64,000 nucleotides of DNA from contig JAYUED010000144.1 in the NCBI GenBank assembly GCA_043739385.1, positions 1 to 64,000 on the forward strand, given 5' to 3'. The notes under the pieces were generated by a model. The model was not told where the DNA came from. It worked only from the letters and a program-made list of their open reading frames with translations, and did no database searches. This document shows positions 35,647 to 43,373 of the stretch, in pieces (position 1 is the first letter of the stretch; every line of letters begins with the position of its first letter). This DNA comes from Defluviibacillus sp043739385 (GTDB lineage Bacteria; Pseudomonadota; Gammaproteobacteria; Burkholderiales; Burkholderiaceae_C). The position numbers were made by a program, and so were the translations under genes.

Positions 35647-36456
35647 TCAGCCCGCGAGCTTTGTAAGCATCGCAGTCAGCAGCTCGGGAGCGGCAACCAT
35701 CGCGTCATGGCCAGTCGCAATGGTCTGCATCGGCCAGCCTTGCTCTTTGACCCACGTTCGTGTTTTGGCCAAGGCCGGGTACATAGGTGCAGTACAGGTG
35801 ATATAGGTGCGCGGCACGCCGTTGCCAACTGGATTTTGCAGTTTCAGCGGTGAGTTATAGGTGGCGAGCGGGTGCGGTGTTAGCCGGGAGGTAATCATCT
35901 TTTGATCGACTTCCAGGGTCAGGCCGAATGCGGCTGCCGGCGGTGGTGGCAGACTCAACCCGCCGCTGGATTCATCGGCCGCCTTGATGCGCGCTGCAAC
36001 CACATCATCTGGCAGTTGACTGAAAGCGGTTTGCCCGTTCTGCAGGATCAGTGCATCGAGGTAAACGAGATGACGCAGTTGCTTTGGCATCCGATCAGCG
36101 ACTCCACTGATCGCAATCCCGCCGAAACTGTGACCGACAAGCACGACATCTTCAAGTTGCTCCATCCGGATCACGTTCACGATGTCTTCTACAAAAACAT
36201 CAAGCGTGTTGCTCTTGGCAAGCAGGTGCGCCCGCTCGCCGAGCCCGGTTTGTGTGGGCGCGAAGACGAGATGGCCTGCTGCTCGCAGCCTGTCGGCCAC
36301 AGCACGCCAGCACCAACCACCGTGCCAGGCGCCATGTACGAGAACGAAGGTTCGGGCATTGGTATTCGGCTGTGCGTTGGCCGTTGCCATGTGAGCAAGT
36401 GCAGCACCAGCGACAATCGTCACGGGCATTACAGACAAGATTTTTCTACGGATCAT
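35647..36456 (-). CDS. Exported alpha/beta hydrolase (esterase-like)
   Basis: A 269-residue serine hydrolase. Residues 1-29 look like a Sec signal peptide ending ATANAQ, so it probably acts in the periplasm. VLVHGAWHGGWCW provides the oxyanion region and VGHSFGG the nucleophile serine, in the style of plant methyl-salicylate/hydroxynitrile-lyase-type esterases; the C-terminal ATGHDAM carries the histidine. It sits between acyl-CoA dehydrogenase and CoA-transferase genes with gaps of 18 and 12 bases. Ester hydrolysis outside the cytoplasm followed by Bug-mediated uptake of the acid is a reasonable inference. Confidence 0.87.
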   Translation of the reverse strand: MIRRKILSVMPVTIVAGAALAHMATANAQPNTNARTFVLVHGAWHGGWCWRAVADRLRAAGHLVFAPTQTGLGERAHLLAKSNTLDVFVEDIVNVIRMEQLEDVVLVGHSFGGIAISGVADRMPKQLRHLVYLDALILQNGQTAFSQLPDDVVAARIKAADESSGGLSLPPPPAAAFGLTLEVDQKMITSRLTPHPLATYNSPLKLQNPVGNGVPRTYITCTAPMYPALAKTRTWVKEQGWPMQTIATGHDAMVAAPELLTAMLTKLAG

Positions 36457-36474
36457 GTTGTCTTTCTCTCTCTT

Positions 36475-37653
36475 TTAAAAGGAACGGGGCAGCTCAAGAA
36501 TGTGTTCGGCGATGTACGAATAAATCATGTTCGTGGACACCGGTGCCACCTGATAAAGCCGTGTCTCGCGGAACTTGCGTTCCACGTCGTATTCGCAGGC
36601 AAAGCCAAACCCGCCGTGAAACTGGATACAGGCGTTCGCGGCTTCCCAGCTGGCTTTGGCGGCCAGGTATTTCGCCATGTTGGCTTGCGCGCCGCAGGGC
36701 TGGTGGGCATCAAACAACTCGCAGGCTTTGTAGCGCATCAAGTTGGCCGCTTCTACCTCGATATAGGCATCGGCAATCGGAAACTGAACACCCTGGTTTT
36801 GCCCGATAGGACGGCCAAAGACAACACGGTCTTTGACGTAGGCTGTGACCCGGTCGAGGAACCAGTAGCCGTCGCCAATGCATTCGGCAGCGATCAGCGT
36901 ACGTTCGGCATTCAGACCATCAAGGATGTATTTGAAGCCTTGGCCTTCTTTGCCGATGAGGTTTTCTTCGGGAATTTCCAAGTTTTCAAAGAAAAGCTCG
37001 TTCGTCTCATGGTTCACCATGTTGAGGATGGGGCGCACAGTGAGGCCAGATTTTTCGGCAGCCCGCAAGTCCACCATAAAGATGGACATGCCTTCAGTTT
37101 TTTTAGTGACCTCAGCCAGTGGCGTGGTGCGGGCAAGCAAGATCATCCAGTCAGAATGCTGGACTCGGGAAATCCACACCTTTTGGCCATTGATGACGTA
37201 GCGGCCGTCCTTTTTGACTGCCGTAGTTTTGATTTTGGTAGTGTCAGTGCCAGTACTGGGTTCAGTCACGCCCATGGACTGCAAACGCCATTCGCCAGAG
37301 GCAATTTTGGGCAGGTACCGCTCTTTTTGCGCTTCGGAGCCGTGGCGCAACAGCGTGCCCATGTTGTACATCTGGCCGTGGCAAGCACCGGAATTACCAC
37401 CAGCCCGGTTGATTTCTTCCATGATGACCGAGGCCTCGGTAAGGCCCAGGCCTGATCCACCGTAGGCCTGCGGAATCAGCGCTGCCAACCAACCCGCTTT
37501 GGTGAGTGCATCAACGAAAGCTTCGGGGTAGGCGCGCTCTTGGTCGATTTTGCGATGGTATTCGTCAGGGAAAGCCTTGCACAGATCGCGCACAGCATCG
37601 CGAATGTCTTGGTACTTATCGGGGGTAGTTTTGATCACGTGTTTTGTCTCCAA
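36475..37653 (-). CDS. Acyl-CoA dehydrogenase family protein (region-3 operon)
   Basis: A 392-residue FAD enzyme that makes an alpha,beta double bond in an acyl-CoA. AALIPQAYGGSGLGLTEAS, MGVTEPSTGTDTTKIKTTA and VINGQKVWIS are typical. QFHGGFGFACEYDVER is the conserved late segment. The C-terminus reads RLYQVAPVSTNMIYSY, so the glutamate of the common YEGTxEIQ loop is absent; the base may sit elsewhere, as in isovaleryl-CoA-type enzymes, or the enzyme may not act as a dehydrogenase. Cotranscribed with the hydratase and hydrolase genes. Confidence 0.92.
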   Translation of the reverse strand: METKHVIKTTPDKYQDIRDAVRDLCKAFPDEYHRKIDQERAYPEAFVDALTKAGWLAALIPQAYGGSGLGLTEASVIMEEINRAGGNSGACHGQMYNMGTLLRHGSEAQKERYLPKIASGEWRLQSMGVTEPSTGTDTTKIKTTAVKKDGRYVINGQKVWISRVQHSDWMILLARTTPLAEVTKKTEGMSIFMVDLRAAEKSGLTVRPILNMVNHETNELFFENLEIPEENLIGKEGQGFKYILDGLNAERTLIAAECIGDGYWFLDRVTAYVKDRVVFGRPIGQNQGVQFPIADAYIEVEAANLMRYKACELFDAHQPCGAQANMAKYLAAKASWEAANACIQFHGGFGFACEYDVERKFRETRLYQVAPVSTNMIYSYIAEHILELPRSF

Positions 37654-37691
37654 AAAATAAGATGCAGGATGTAAGTCAATTCAGATTCGGC

Positions 37692-38624
37692 TCAGATCAA
37701 TTCGGCAGTAGCCTGCATCGTCAACCAACCTTCATGGTCTTCGGCCCACAACTTGACGGTGGTTTTTCCGTCTGTAGTGGCGTTCAGACGCGGCGCTTCG
37801 GGTTGACCGTTAACGCGCAAAGGCTGTGCATCTAAAGCGGCAAAGGTGGGGCGTACAGCCTTGAAGTCAAACTTTTGGAGCGTCGCCCCTGGCATATGGC
37901 GGCGGGCCAAGTCCACCAATAACGTGGCGATCAGCGGGCCATGGACGATAAGACCTGGATAGCCTTCAACCTCGGTCACGTAATGGCGGTCGTAGTGAAT
38001 GCGGTGGCCATTGAAAGTCAGGGCCGAGTAACGGAACAGCAGCACGTCATCGGGCACCAACTCGCGCTGCCAAGCAGCATTTTTCTTGGCAGCTTCAGGC
38101 TGCGGTACAGGATCGCCGGGCAATGCTGCGGCACGGTAGACGATGTCATGTTCTTCGGTAAGCGCAAGGCCATTGACGTTGTGGACCTCATGTTTGACTA
38201 ACACAAACAACAAGTCGCCAGTGCGCCCCGCTTTGTGAGTGACCGAGGAGATAGTGGAGGTGCGCCGTACAGAGTCCCCCACCCGCAACGAGTTTTCTGT
38301 CTCCCAGCGCAGCCGCCCACCGGCCCACATACGGCGAGGCAGCGGCACGGGCGGCAAAAATCCACCGCGTGTGGGATGGCCATCAGCGCCAATTTCGCTT
38401 TGACGGTTCTGCGGTAAAAAATACAGCCAGTGCCACAGCGGAGGCAGCGGCGAGCCGGGGACCGGTACAGTGTCGTCGCGGTCTAGCGTAGCACTCAGGC
38501 CGCGCAAAGGAGCTGAGGTGATCGTGTCGGTCAGCGTTTCGGTTTTGCCTACCCAGGTCTGCAGGTGGGCAAGCGTGGCGGGGGTTAAAGTTCGGCTCGT
38601 CAGATCGGAGGTAAGGTTCATCAT
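37692..38624 (-). CDS. MaoC-like dehydratase, mesaconyl-C4-CoA/itaconyl-CoA hydratase type
   Basis: A 310-residue double hot-dog protein. The N-terminal FAS1-like dehydratase half has PPLWHWLYFLP and LPRRMWAGGRLRW; the C-terminal half has LTFNGHRIHYDRHYVTEVEG and GLIVHGPLIATLL, the form of hydratase motif seen in mesaconyl-C4-CoA and itaconyl-CoA hydratases. It would add water to an unsaturated (di)carboxyl-CoA ester. Its start overlaps the stop of the upstream receptor gene, so the two are translationally coupled. No CitE-type lyase is found nearby, which weakens a strict itaconate pathway. Confidence 0.87.
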   Translation of the reverse strand: MMNLTSDLTSRTLTPATLAHLQTWVGKTETLTDTITSAPLRGLSATLDRDDTVPVPGSPLPPLWHWLYFLPQNRQSEIGADGHPTRGGFLPPVPLPRRMWAGGRLRWETENSLRVGDSVRRTSTISSVTHKAGRTGDLLFVLVKHEVHNVNGLALTEEHDIVYRAAALPGDPVPQPEAAKKNAAWQRELVPDDVLLFRYSALTFNGHRIHYDRHYVTEVEGYPGLIVHGPLIATLLVDLARRHMPGATLQKFDFKAVRPTFAALDAQPLRVNGQPEAPRLNATTDGKTTVKLWAEDHEGWLTMQATAELI

Positions 38625-39613
38625 CAGTCCACGTTGGCGCCAGAGGCTTTAACAATCCGTGCCCATTTGACGATGTCATCATTGAGAACAGCGGCAAATT
38701 GATCAGGCGTTACGGGCTTATCAGGCGAACCTGCGATCTCTACGCCCTGACGCTCCAGTTTTTCTCGTAAATCTTTGGCTGCCAACGCCCTGTTCATGCC
38801 ATCTTGCAGCCGGGCAACTACATCCACAGGAACACCGGCGGGGGCAAAAAGACCAATCCACAGTGTTACGTTGTAGCCGGGCACCGATTCAGCGATGGTC
38901 GGCACATCTGGCAGCGCAGGGGATCGTACTGCACCGCTGACAGCCAATGCACGTAGCTTGCCCGCCTTGATGTAAGCCAATGAAGACGGCATGCTGGCAA
39001 ACACAATGGGCAATTGCCCGCCCAGCACATCATTAAGCGCGGGCGCCACCCCTTTGTAAGGCACATGCTGCAAGTCGATGCCTGCCATGCTGTTGAGCAT
39101 TTCACCCAATAGGTGGTTCAAGGTGCCGTTACCTGCTGAGGCGTACTGGTAATGACCAGGCTTACTCTTCGCCAGCGCCATTAACTCAGATAAATTCTTC
39201 GCTGGAAAGCTAGGGTTCACCAAGAGCACATTAGGCACAGCGCCAATCAGACTGATGGGGCGAAAATCTTTGACAGGGTCGAAGCCTGCATTCTTATAAA
39301 GAGCCGGGTTGATCGCTTGGCTACTGCTGATAGTCATCAACAAGGTGTACCCGTCCTTAGGCGCCTTGGCTACCGCCTGGGTACCAATGTTGCCACCTGC
39401 ACCTGGACGATTTTCAACCACTACACTGGCGCTGAGCATTTCGCCCAGTTTCTGACTGACCAGTCTTCCAACGATGTCATTGGTGCCACCAGCCGTCTGC
39501 GGCACGACCATCACGATGGGACGACTAGGGTAGGCGCCCTGCGCGAGCGCAGCAAGTGGTGCTGCCAAGACGACAGCAAGGCAAGCCCGTCGAATTCGAA
39601 TCCATTTGAACAT
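38624..39613 (-). CDS. Bug/TctC-type periplasmic solute receptor (first gene of region-3 operon)
   Basis: A 329-residue secreted receptor with signal peptide ending ALAQG. The ligand loops read VVPQTAGGTNDIVGRL and VENRPGAGGNIGTQAV; TAGGTND differs from the GGPTD of its paralogues, suggesting a different ligand. It heads the seven-gene operon and is divergent from the LysR gene, so the ligand of this receptor is the best guess for the pathway substrate. Its stop codon overlaps the hydratase start. Confidence 0.94.
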   Translation of the reverse strand: MFKWIRIRRACLAVVLAAPLAALAQGAYPSRPIVMVVPQTAGGTNDIVGRLVSQKLGEMLSASVVVENRPGAGGNIGTQAVAKAPKDGYTLLMTISSSQAINPALYKNAGFDPVKDFRPISLIGAVPNVLLVNPSFPAKNLSELMALAKSKPGHYQYASAGNGTLNHLLGEMLNSMAGIDLQHVPYKGVAPALNDVLGGQLPIVFASMPSSLAYIKAGKLRALAVSGAVRSPALPDVPTIAESVPGYNVTLWIGLFAPAGVPVDVVARLQDGMNRALAAKDLREKLERQGVEIAGSPDKPVTPDQFAAVLNDDIVKWARIVKASGANVD

Positions 39614-39689
39614 CTGTTGTCTCCATTGCTAACCGTCTATCTTCGCCGTGGACGCGCCTTTGGGCAATCACATATTTCAATACAAAGAC

Positions 39690-39704
39690 TTCGATAATTC
39701 CGAA
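39690..39704. promoter_or_regulatory. Candidate LysR-type operator
   Basis: TTCG-N7-CGAA, containing the T-N11-A core expected for LysR regulators, lies 43 bases before the lysR-type gene and 77 bases before the divergent receptor gene. It is the clearest dyad in this intergenic region. Confidence 0.45.
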
Positions 39705-39746
39705 CGCTTGCGACACCTTGCTAGACCCTTGCTCTAATATTCCGGG

Positions 39747-40679
39747 ATGAATTTCAATCTCAACGACTTGCGCCTTTTCGTACGCACCGCAGAAGAGCGC
39801 AACCTGACCCGTGCCGCTGCAGCCCAGCATCTGTCTCTGGCGGCGGCCAGTGCCCGTATTAAGGCACTGGAAGCCCAGTCTGGCCTGCCGCTGTTGTTCC
39901 GCGAAGCCCGTGGAGTGCGTCTCACACCGCCCGGTGAAGCCTTTTTACACCATGCACGTGGAGTGTTGCGCCAAGTAGACCAGTTGCACATCGATTTACA
40001 GGACTACAGTGACGGTTTGCGGGGCCACCTGCGGGTGCTTGCCAACACCACGGCTGTGACTGATTTTTTGCCCGACATCCTTCCGCCCTTTCTCACGGCA
40101 AACCCACGGGTCAACATTGATCTTCAGGAAAAACCGAACGCTGAGATCGCAAGGGGAGTGCTTGAGGGCCGCGCAGATATAGGCATCGTGGCAGGCCAAG
40201 TGGACACGCTGGGCTTACAGTCCATCCACTTCAGTACCGACAGACTTGTGCTCGTCACAGCGATGAATCACCCCTTTGCCAGCCGCGCCACCATCGCCTT
40301 TACTGATACGCTGGACGAGGACGCCGTAGGCATGAACCAGGGCAGCACACTCCAAACGTTTCTGGCACAGGTCACCGAAAAGCTGGGTAAGCCGCTGAAG
40401 CTGCGCATTCAGCTCAGCAGCTTTGACGCCATGTGCCGGATGATTGGCGCTGGCGTTGGCATTGGCATCGTGCCCGAAAGCGCAGCAGGTCGTTACCGCC
40501 AGAGCATGAACTTGGCCTTAGTGAGGCTCACCGATACATGGAGCGTACGGGAACGCTACATTTTGGTACGGGAGCAAGCCACGTTGCCGGGCTATGCGCA
40601 GAGCTTAATAGAGACGCTGTGCAGCTACTACACACCTCAAGCCAACAACCAGCCAACAACCAGCCAATACCCAGTTTAA
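39747..40679 (+). CDS. LysR family transcriptional regulator
   Basis: A 310-residue regulator. The N-terminal helix-turn-helix is seen in NLNDLRLFVRTAEERNLTRA and AAAQHLSLAAASARIKALE, followed by a periplasmic-binding-protein-like effector domain (LPDILPPFLTANPRVNIDL, VGIGIVPESAA). Being divergent from the receptor-hydratase-CoA-transferase operon, it very likely controls it in response to a pathway acid or CoA ester. The last residues (QANNQPTTSQYPV) are encoded by an 11-base tandem repeat, so the tail is probably not functional. Confidence 0.95.
   Translation: MNFNLNDLRLFVRTAEERNLTRAAAAQHLSLAAASARIKALEAQSGLPLLFREARGVRLTPPGEAFLHHARGVLRQVDQLHIDLQDYSDGLRGHLRVLANTTAVTDFLPDILPPFLTANPRVNIDLQEKPNAEIARGVLEGRADIGIVAGQVDTLGLQSIHFSTDRLVLVTAMNHPFASRATIAFTDTLDEDAVGMNQGSTLQTFLAQVTEKLGKPLKLRIQLSSFDAMCRMIGAGVGIGIVPESAAGRYRQSMNLALVRLTDTWSVRERYILVREQATLPGYAQSLIETLCSYYTPQANNQPTTSQYPV
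40640..40672. repeat. Three 11-base tandem repeats at the end of the LysR gene
   Basis: Units AGCCAACAACC, AGCCAACAACC and AGCCAATACCC sit directly before the stop codon. Because 11 is not a multiple of three, loss or gain of a unit would change the C-terminal reading frame. Confidence 0.85.
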
Positions 40680-40688
40680 AACCTGAAT

Positions 40689-41459
40689 TTACTGCGAATG
40701 CTTGGCGTACATCTTTTGCAGCCCACCAATCCAGCGGTCATAGTCCTGACCCTTATTACGAAAATACCCCAGGACCTCAGGATGCGGCAGTACCAAGAAC
40801 TTCTCTTCCGCCATCGTGCTGACCACTTCGGCCGCCACCTGCTCTGGCGTCAGAATGCCGTCATGCCCAGCTGAGCCGCCGTCACCGGTGACCATATCGG
40901 TCTGCACCGACTGCGGACACAGGCATGACACCCGCACGCCTTTACGGCCATAGGCCACACGCAACCACTCGGCAAATGCGACAGCGGCGTGTTTGGTCAC
41001 GGCATAGGGCGCAGATTCCACAATAGTCAGCAGGCCAGCGGCCGAGGCCGTGACCAGAAAGTAGCCCTCGCCGCGTGCCGCCATCTCAGGCACGACAGCC
41101 CGCGCGGCCCACACATGGGCCATGCCGTGGATATGCCACATGCTTTCCCACAGCGGATCTTCAAGCTCAAAGCCACCCACACGCCCAAGGATGCCGGCGT
41201 TGGAGATGTAAATATCTACCTGCCCAAAGCGCTCACGGGTGGCCACTACCAGTGCCTGAATATCAGCCTCTTGACTCACATCGCAGCGCACAGCCATAGC
41301 GGCATCACCAATTTCACGGGCTACTCCTTGGGCACGCTCCAGGTTGATATCTGCCACGACGATACCGCGTGCGCCCTCAGCCGCAAAACGCTTGGCAATG
41401 CCTGCGCCGATCCCGCTGGCGCCACCGGTAACGATGGCAACTTTGTTCCGAATGTCCAT
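40689..41459 (-). CDS. SDR family oxidoreductase (region between LysR and GGDEF genes)
   Basis: A 256-residue classical short-chain dehydrogenase. TGGASGIGAGI binds the nucleotide, ADINLERA after the second strand has an Asp that favours NAD over NADP, SNAGILG is the NNAG equivalent, and APYAVTKHA has the catalytic Tyr and Lys with the serine in VTASAAG. The longer, polar C-terminus (VLPHPEVLGYFRNKGQDYDRW) recalls members acting on larger substrates. It is convergent with the LysR gene and follows the diguanylate cyclase gene on the same strand. Substrate unknown. Confidence 0.9.
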   Translation of the reverse strand: MDIRNKVAIVTGGASGIGAGIAKRFAAEGARGIVVADINLERAQGVAREIGDAAMAVRCDVSQEADIQALVVATRERFGQVDIYISNAGILGRVGGFELEDPLWESMWHIHGMAHVWAARAVVPEMAARGEGYFLVTASAAGLLTIVESAPYAVTKHAAVAFAEWLRVAYGRKGVRVSCLCPQSVQTDMVTGDGGSAGHDGILTPEQVAAEVVSTMAEEKFLVLPHPEVLGYFRNKGQDYDRWIGGLQKMYAKHSQ

Positions 41460-41525
41460 TGAATACTCCTTATGACCGGAAGTATCGGAGCGCCAGACGA
41501 GATGCCGTGCCTCGCAGGTGACAAA

Positions 41526-43205
41526 TCAGGCGGGCGCTACAAAAAATCGAATCAGATTGCGTCCTGCATCTTTCGCCTGGTACATGGCGGTATCCGCAGA
41601 CTTGAGAATCTCATCCTGATGGGTATCGAGGCTGCTGAACATCACCACACCAATACTTGCCGTGCATCGGTGTTCAATCACTTGGTTCACTTGGTTACTG
41701 GCAGCGACATCAGCTGTAGATGCTTTCGAGGGAAGACTCAACAGGTAAGGGGCAGCCAGCGCGGTGTGGATTTTCTCGGCAATGCTCAGAGTCTCGGCTT
41801 TCGCGGTAGCGGCATCAGCACTCAAATTGCTGAGCATCACAATAAATTCATCTCCGCCAAAGCGCGATACCGTGTCTATTTCACGCACGCATTGCTTGAG
41901 CCGGGCAGCCGTTTCGATCAACAGCAAGTCACCCACTGCATGACCGTGGGCATCGTTCAGTGGCTTGAAATTATCTAAATCTAAAAACATGAGCGCCCCA
42001 TGGCACCCGTTACGCCGTGTAGCGGCCATGGCTTGGCTCAAGCGATCGTTGAGCAGGCGGCGGTTAGACAACTGTGTCAGCGGGTCGTAAAACGCCAACT
42101 GGAGAACCTGTTCCTCCCGCTGCCCCAAGGTATCCAAGAGGTGGTTAAAGCTACCAATCAGGTCACCAATCTCATCGTTGCGGGTAATGGCCAATCGTTG
42201 CACCGGCTGCGTAGAGCTTGACAGGCTGGCCAGTGTGTTGACAGCGGTGAGCATCGGTGAGAGTTGTATTCGCAACATCCACCACGTAGCGCCTCCTGCG
42301 AGAAAAGTTAACAACACTGTGGCCACTAACATGCGCAACTGCATCGCAAGAATCGGCTCAAAGGCTTCGTCGCTGGCCAGCGTAACCGAGGCATACCAAC
42401 CTGCCAAAGGGATTTGCTTGACCGAAACCAACACTTCCAAACCGTGGGGATTAACAACCACTACCGAGCCGTTAAACCCTTGAACGAAGCGATCAATCCA
42501 CGGGCTGATGCCAGGTGCAGGTAGCACCTCCATCAAACGATCCGGATCCGAGGTGGCCACAATCGTCCGATAACGCGAAACCATCAAATAATAATTACCG
42601 GTTTGACCGTAAGTGTGATTAGTTATTTTTGTCAGAAAGCTGGGGATCTCCAGATCTGTAACACCCGCGATGGTGCCAATCACCTTGCCCTGCTCATCGT
42701 GAACAGGTACCGCTATGGCAAAAAACTTCGCTGAAGGAGCCGTGCTAATGACCGTTTGGCCCACCATGGCTTTGTCGTGTTGAAGCGCGCTGACAAGGTA
42801 GTCGCGCTCGCCGTGGTTCACACCTACCCGCCCAGCGGAAAGAGGAACCTCAGCAAGCGCCTTACCCTCAAGGTTATAGGCGATGACCCCTCCATTGAAC
42901 GAGTCTTGTAGCAGCAGGCGGTCACTCAAAAAATCCTGTAAGTCAGCCGGTTGGAAGATCAAGGCAGGGCTTGTTTTTGAGGCTATCTTCTCCAGCATCT
43001 GCAAACGGTCTTCCAAATCTTGGTTGACCTGCGCAACCATGAATGAAACAGTAGAAAACTGCTGATCACCCAGCAGGCGCTGCATGTCGCCACGCAGCAC
43101 CCCGCTGGCATAAAAAGCCAACGACCAAAGGCCAACTAAAAAAATACCAAGGCAGTAGAGCGTAATGCGCGTTTTGAGCGACTGCCACTGAAATAAATTC
43201 CACAT
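41526..43205 (-). CDS. Membrane diguanylate cyclase with dCache sensor (dCache-HAMP-GGDEF)
   Basis: A 559-residue receptor that makes cyclic di-GMP. A membrane helix near residues 12-30 and a second near 280-305 enclose a double-Cache periplasmic sensor (AIAVPVHDEQGKVIGTIAGV). HAMP and a GGDEF domain follow. The active-site motif is intact (RFGGDEFIVML) and a product-inhibition site is present as REID shortly before it, so an active, feedback-controlled cyclase is expected. Its position next to catabolic genes may reflect chemotactic or lifestyle control by the same acids, but this is speculation. Confidence 0.94.
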   Translation of the reverse strand: MWNLFQWQSLKTRITLYCLGIFLVGLWSLAFYASGVLRGDMQRLLGDQQFSTVSFMVAQVNQDLEDRLQMLEKIASKTSPALIFQPADLQDFLSDRLLLQDSFNGGVIAYNLEGKALAEVPLSAGRVGVNHGERDYLVSALQHDKAMVGQTVISTAPSAKFFAIAVPVHDEQGKVIGTIAGVTDLEIPSFLTKITNHTYGQTGNYYLMVSRYRTIVATSDPDRLMEVLPAPGISPWIDRFVQGFNGSVVVVNPHGLEVLVSVKQIPLAGWYASVTLASDEAFEPILAMQLRMLVATVLLTFLAGGATWWMLRIQLSPMLTAVNTLASLSSSTQPVQRLAITRNDEIGDLIGSFNHLLDTLGQREEQVLQLAFYDPLTQLSNRRLLNDRLSQAMAATRRNGCHGALMFLDLDNFKPLNDAHGHAVGDLLLIETAARLKQCVREIDTVSRFGGDEFIVMLSNLSADAATAKAETLSIAEKIHTALAAPYLLSLPSKASTADVAASNQVNQVIEHRCTASIGVVMFSSLDTHQDEILKSADTAMYQAKDAGRNLIRFFVAPA

Positions 43206-43373
43206 TAGGCCAGTTCCCAGCGGTGAAAAAGGTGGCGAGTAAAGTTAACACCTAAGAAATTACTTTATCACCAGAGCGGCCAGATCTGCTGGCGCTTGCC
43301 TTTTAACCCCCTAAGCACTACGGGCGATCAGGGTTCATAAATCCTACGACCACTACAACCGCTACGAGTACTG

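Noticed and set aside
35902..37455. A 517-codon open frame on the plus strand
   Set aside because: It lies antisense to two clear genes (alpha/beta hydrolase and acyl-CoA dehydrogenase), its translation shows no family motif, and its composition is that of a complement frame.
32963..39613. Standard itaconate degradation operon
   Set aside because: CoA-transferase and hydratase resemble that pathway, but no CitE-type citramalyl-CoA lyase is present and a dehydrogenase and exported hydrolase are extra.
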